The notes below the pieces were generated by a model that was not told the DNA's origin, did not search any database, and was given only the letters and a program-made list of their open reading frames with translations. DNA of 64,000 bases. It comes from Sporobacter sp963663605 (lineage in GTDB: Bacteria; Bacillota; Clostridia; Oscillospirales; Oscillospiraceae). A program made the position numbers and the translations under genes. The stretch lies in assembly GCA_963663605.2 (NCBI GenBank), contig CAXXVF010000002.1, positions 1,488,001 to 1,552,000 of the forward strand, written 5' to 3'. Each line of letters starts with the position of its first letter. Within the stretch, counting starts at the first letter, position 1. Below are positions 61,536 through 64,000 of this stretch, in pieces.

Positions 61536-62433
61536 CAGTGTCATTATAGTCAGTCTTGCCGTTTTCCTGCTGATTGGCGCGGCAATCATACTCATGCTCG
61601 GCTTGGACAAGGATCTTCACACAGAGCGGCGGGAACACAAATCCCAAAAGAAAAAAATAGCGTCCTTCAAGCTCCGAAAAAGGTCGAAGCTGTCAAAGCT
61701 GATTGAACGCCACGAGAAATTAATAACAGAATCTGAAACGCCGGGGGGCGTTTTTTTCATTATGACCGTCCTCAGCATTTTGGGCGGCTTTGGCATCGGG
61801 AAGTTCTTTTTCACCGATACGCTGCTTGCGGCGGCTCTTGCCGTCATCGGCGCGTTTAGTCCTCAGATTTTGCTCAGGTTCAGGTTGATGAAAGCCAAAA
61901 GCTCCCGTATGAACAAAATACGCGGAAGCATGATGATACTCACAAACTCCTACATTGTCACAGAGGATTTCATCAAATCCGTTGAGAGCAATCTGGACGC
62001 TCTTGAATACCCGCTGCCTTTCCGCGAATTCCTTACATATATAAATTACATGGACAGCAACATCAAAACAGGACTGCGGCGCATGGAAGCGCAGGTTGAC
62101 AATCCCTATTTCAGCCAGTGGGCGGACGCGCTTGTTATGTCGCAGGACGACCGGAACTTGAAGTACGCCGCCGCGTCGGTGGTGGAGGCGATGAATGATG
62201 TATATGAGGTGCAGCGGGAATCAGAAACCGCCATGTTCTCTATCTGGCGGGAGTATTTCACCCTGCTTATACTTATTTTTTCCATGCCGCTTATCTTCCG
62301 TATGCTGATGAATCCCGCTTACACGATCCTTGTTACCTCGCCCATCGGCAAAATTATGATGTTACTCCTTTTGGCGGCGGTAGTGTTTTCGGTTGTTAAG
62401 GCGATGAAGCTGAACAAACCCCTGCTGATGTGA
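61528..62433 (+). CDS. tadB: TadB-like inner-membrane platform protein
   Basis: 301 residues. A span at the N-terminus, two spans near 75-112, the T2SSF cytoplasmic helical domain (MNKIRGSMMILTNSYIVTEDF...), and two C-terminal spans near 245-290. This is the type II secretion F fold. It pairs with TadC to form the membrane platform of the pilus. AAGGAGGAACGGT precedes the ATG, inside the end of cpaF. Confidence 0.85.
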   Translation: MINSVIIVSLAVFLLIGAAIILMLGLDKDLHTERREHKSQKKKIASFKLRKRSKLSKLIERHEKLITESETPGGVFFIMTVLSILGGFGIGKFFFTDTLLAAALAVIGAFSPQILLRFRLMKAKSSRMNKIRGSMMILTNSYIVTEDFIKSVESNLDALEYPLPFREFLTYINYMDSNIKTGLRRMEAQVDNPYFSQWADALVMSQDDRNLKYAAASVVEAMNDVYEVQRESETAMFSIWREYFTLLILIFSMPLIFRMLMNPAYTILVTSPIGKIMMLLLLAAVVFSVVKAMKLNKPLLM

Positions 62434-62445
62434 CGGGGGGCCAAA

Positions 62446-63264
62446 ATGAATATTGTATTATCACTTGCAGTCGTGGCAGCGCTCATTTTTTCCGGTGGAA
62501 TGTATTTATTTTCGGCGGCTGCAAGAGGACCCTCGCTTGTTGGTAGAAAAACGATGATAAAGCTTACAAAGCCGGGGAAAAAGAAAACCGATACGCTTGA
62601 AATTGCCGCCGAAAAACTAAGGGGCATACTTCGAAAATTGAAGCTGCCCCATGTAAAGGTATCGAAAAAGCTCTTAATCATCATAATCGGCGTACTGCTG
62701 GCTCTAATGTGCTTTGCGGTGCGCTTTTACTTTGGGGCGCTGTCAGCTATCGGGCTTGCCGCTTTCGGGCTGATGCAAAACCAACAAGCGCAGGATAAGG
62801 AGAACAAAGAGCGCGAGCGTGTAGTCTCCCGCGAGCTGACGCAGTTTACACGGACACTTGTTTTAAATCTTAAGACAAACCGCGATTTATACAGCGCAAT
62901 CGCCGGATACAGAAAAATAGCGGGCGCGGAGCTTGGAAGGGAGATTAATATTCTCCTTGCGGAAATGCAGGCGGGCAATGTCCAGGCGGCGCTACTCCAC
63001 TTTGAAGAAAGAATCGGAACGCCGGAGGCCTTCAGGCTCTGCGGCGCGCTCCGTGACATGTCGATGGGAATCGACCAAACCGCGACGCTGACCTATATAG
63101 CCAGAGACATGGCGCAAAAGGAAAAGGAAGCGATCAAAAAAGACCTCTCCCTGCGCCCGTCAAAGATGCGAAAGACCTTTATCCCCGCGGTCGGTGTTTG
63201 TGTCGCCATTATCATATATGTCCTCGTATCATACGTTATCGATAACTTCCAAAATCTATTTTAA
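62446..63264 (+). CDS. tadC: TadC-like inner-membrane platform protein
   Basis: 272 residues. Spans near 5-25, 72-88 and 92-108, a T2SSF helical domain (RELTQFTRTLVLNLKTNRDLYSAI), and a last span near 240-262 (FIPAVGVCVAIIIYVLVSYV). Second platform component. GGGGGGCC lies just before the ATG. Confidence 0.84.
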   Translation: MNIVLSLAVVAALIFSGGMYLFSAAARGPSLVGRKTMIKLTKPGKKKTDTLEIAAEKLRGILRKLKLPHVKVSKKLLIIIIGVLLALMCFAVRFYFGALSAIGLAAFGLMQNQQAQDKENKERERVVSRELTQFTRTLVLNLKTNRDLYSAIAGYRKIAGAELGREINILLAEMQAGNVQAALLHFEERIGTPEAFRLCGALRDMSMGIDQTATLTYIARDMAQKEKEAIKKDLSLRPSKMRKTFIPAVGVCVAIIIYVLVSYVIDNFQNLF

Positions 63265-63281
63265 AAAGGAGAGCGAAAGAC

Positions 63282-63509
63282 ATGAAAAAAATCGCAAACG
63301 CAATCAGAACAAAGGCAAGAGGCCTGGCAAACAGAGCCTCGGAACTTATGCTCGACAGGCGCGGAGAGTTGGCGACGAATACCATAGGGTCGATCATAAT
63401 CGCCGTTGTTATAGTCGGCCTGCTCATCGTGGCAATCAACAGCTTTTTCCCGGGCTTCTTTACCAACATGTTTAACAATATGTCGGACAAGCTCAACGCT
63501 AACTGGTAA
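63282..63509 (+). CDS. Flp-like small pilin candidate
   Basis: 75 residues. A basic N-terminal region of about 29 residues ends LDRRGELATN, followed by one long hydrophobic helix (IGSIIIAVVIVGLLIVAINSFF) and a short polar tail. Size and place between tadC and tadE fit the major pilin, but the usual prepilin site (G followed by four residues and E) is not obvious. AAAGGAGAGCG precedes the ATG. Confidence 0.65.
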   Translation: MKKIANAIRTKARGLANRASELMLDRRGELATNTIGSIIIAVVIVGLLIVAINSFFPGFFTNMFNNMSDKLNANW

Positions 63510-63521
63510 GGAGGTAGCGGC

Positions 63522-63962
63522 ATGGCGGTTTTGAGTAAAACAAAAAGGCTCCTGCGGGATAAAAAAGGCGATGAGGCGGTATCCTTTCTGCTTACGACCG
63601 CCGTGCTCGTGCTGATTTTTGCGACGCTTGTAAGCTGCATGATTTACGTTATGCAGTATTACAATGCGTCTTATGTCTGCCGCAGAGTGGTACGAAACAT
63701 TGAAATCGCGGGCGAGTACATTGAAGCGGACGCGATGAGCGTAATAAATCAACTGCAAAACGATGATTTAGAGGACATAACACTCAGCGTGGATGCGGCG
63801 TATGTCAGCGGCAGAAAAATCCAACTCAGAGAGAGCTTTAACGCAACCCTGACGGCAAGCTACAAGATTAAGATTTTGCAGATTAGCGAAACCCCCATAG
63901 AAATATCCCTGCCAATCGAGGTGAAAATCAGGGGCATGAGCGAGGTGTACTGGCGTGAGTAA
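63522..63962 (+). CDS. tadE: TadE-like pseudopilin
   Basis: 146 residues. Short basic N-terminus, then DKKGDEAVSFLLTTAVLVLIFATLVSC, the TadE-type conserved Glu followed by a hydrophobic helix, and an extracellular beta-rich domain ending GMSEVYWRE. Minor pilin of the Tad system. AAGGAGGTAGCGGC precedes the ATG. Confidence 0.75.
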   Translation: MAVLSKTKRLLRDKKGDEAVSFLLTTAVLVLIFATLVSCMIYVMQYYNASYVCRRVVRNIEIAGEYIEADAMSVINQLQNDDLEDITLSVDAAYVSGRKIQLRESFNATLTASYKIKILQISETPIEISLPIEVKIRGMSEVYWRE

Positions 63963-64000
63963 AAAACCATTTTCAGACAGGCGCGGCAGCATATCCATCA
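63955..64000 (+). CDS. Next pilus gene, 5' end only (TadE/TadF-like)
   Basis: GTG at 63955 overlaps the tadE stop; AGG lies nine bases upstream. The visible reading is MSKKPFSDRRGSISI, with a basic N-terminus and 'RRGS' as in TadE/TadF proteins just before their membrane helix. Cut by the window edge. Confidence 0.5.
   Translation, partial: MSKKPFSDRRGSISI

Overview
The window looks like chromosomal DNA of an anaerobic Firmicute of the class Clostridia. Evidence: strong AGGAGG-type ribosome sites throughout, a molybdopterin hydroxytransferase/dehydroxylase, FixC/FixX, a TRAP transporter, an SLH-anchored surface protein, and mobile-element families (MobV relaxase, TnpV, RepA_N initiator) typical of clostridial elements. 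I cannot name the genus. From about 11.6 kb rightwards the DNA looks like an accretion zone built on a tRNA-Ala(GGC) gene.

Layout. (a) 1-13.5 kb, mostly ordinary metabolic genes: a two-subunit molybdenum enzyme of the pyrogallol transhydroxylase / catechol dehydroxylase type (large subunit with an SCP2-like N-terminal domain), divergent fixC-fixX, an HPP membrane protein, a lipoprotein, a cupin, an NmrA-type reductase, a frameshifted SDR, a GGDEF protein and an SMR-type transporter. (b) 13.7-20.6 kb: a BlaI/BlaR1-type regulator pair with a tandem operator, recombinase debris, and a DctP-DctM-DctQ TRAP transporter. Copies of a hairpin plus tRNA-Ala tail lie at 11.6, 13.7 and 20.5 kb as integration scars. 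(c) 20.57-39.43 kb: an inferred 18.9-kb integrative mobilizable element. It has matching att and arm-type repeats at both ends, a tyrosine integrase, an excisionase-like protein, a RepA-like helicase, a MobV relaxase with a candidate oriT, a decayed tnpV, and as cargo a 3015-residue secreted SLH protein with a sensor kinase, a SARP-type response regulator and a lone receiver protein. (d) 39.5-55.3 kb: a defence island, all on the minus strand, with SIR2-like + GajA + GajB (Gabija-type) and a DISARM-type operon drmE-drmA-drmB-drmMII whose methyltransferase is fused to a Vsr nuclease and which lacks drmC. (e) 55.6-64 kb, plus strand: backbone of a second mobile element with parA, a frameshifted parB, a RepA_N initiator and a Tad/Cpa-type pilus locus that runs off the window.

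The most unusual structure is a ~283-bp direct repeat at 45,277 and 55,312. Each copy sits just upstream of one minus-strand defence operon and carries the same TTGAAA-17-TATAAT promoter and a structured leader. Copy B also directly precedes parA. I infer that defence cassettes were added stepwise upstream of parA, each with its own copy of this promoter/leader unit.

A second promising observation is a SARP-like operator (TAAGAT repeats 11 bp apart, just upstream of a TATAAT box) in front of the lone receiver and the giant surface-protein gene. It suggests that the kinase / SARP regulator pair switches the cell-surface protein on.
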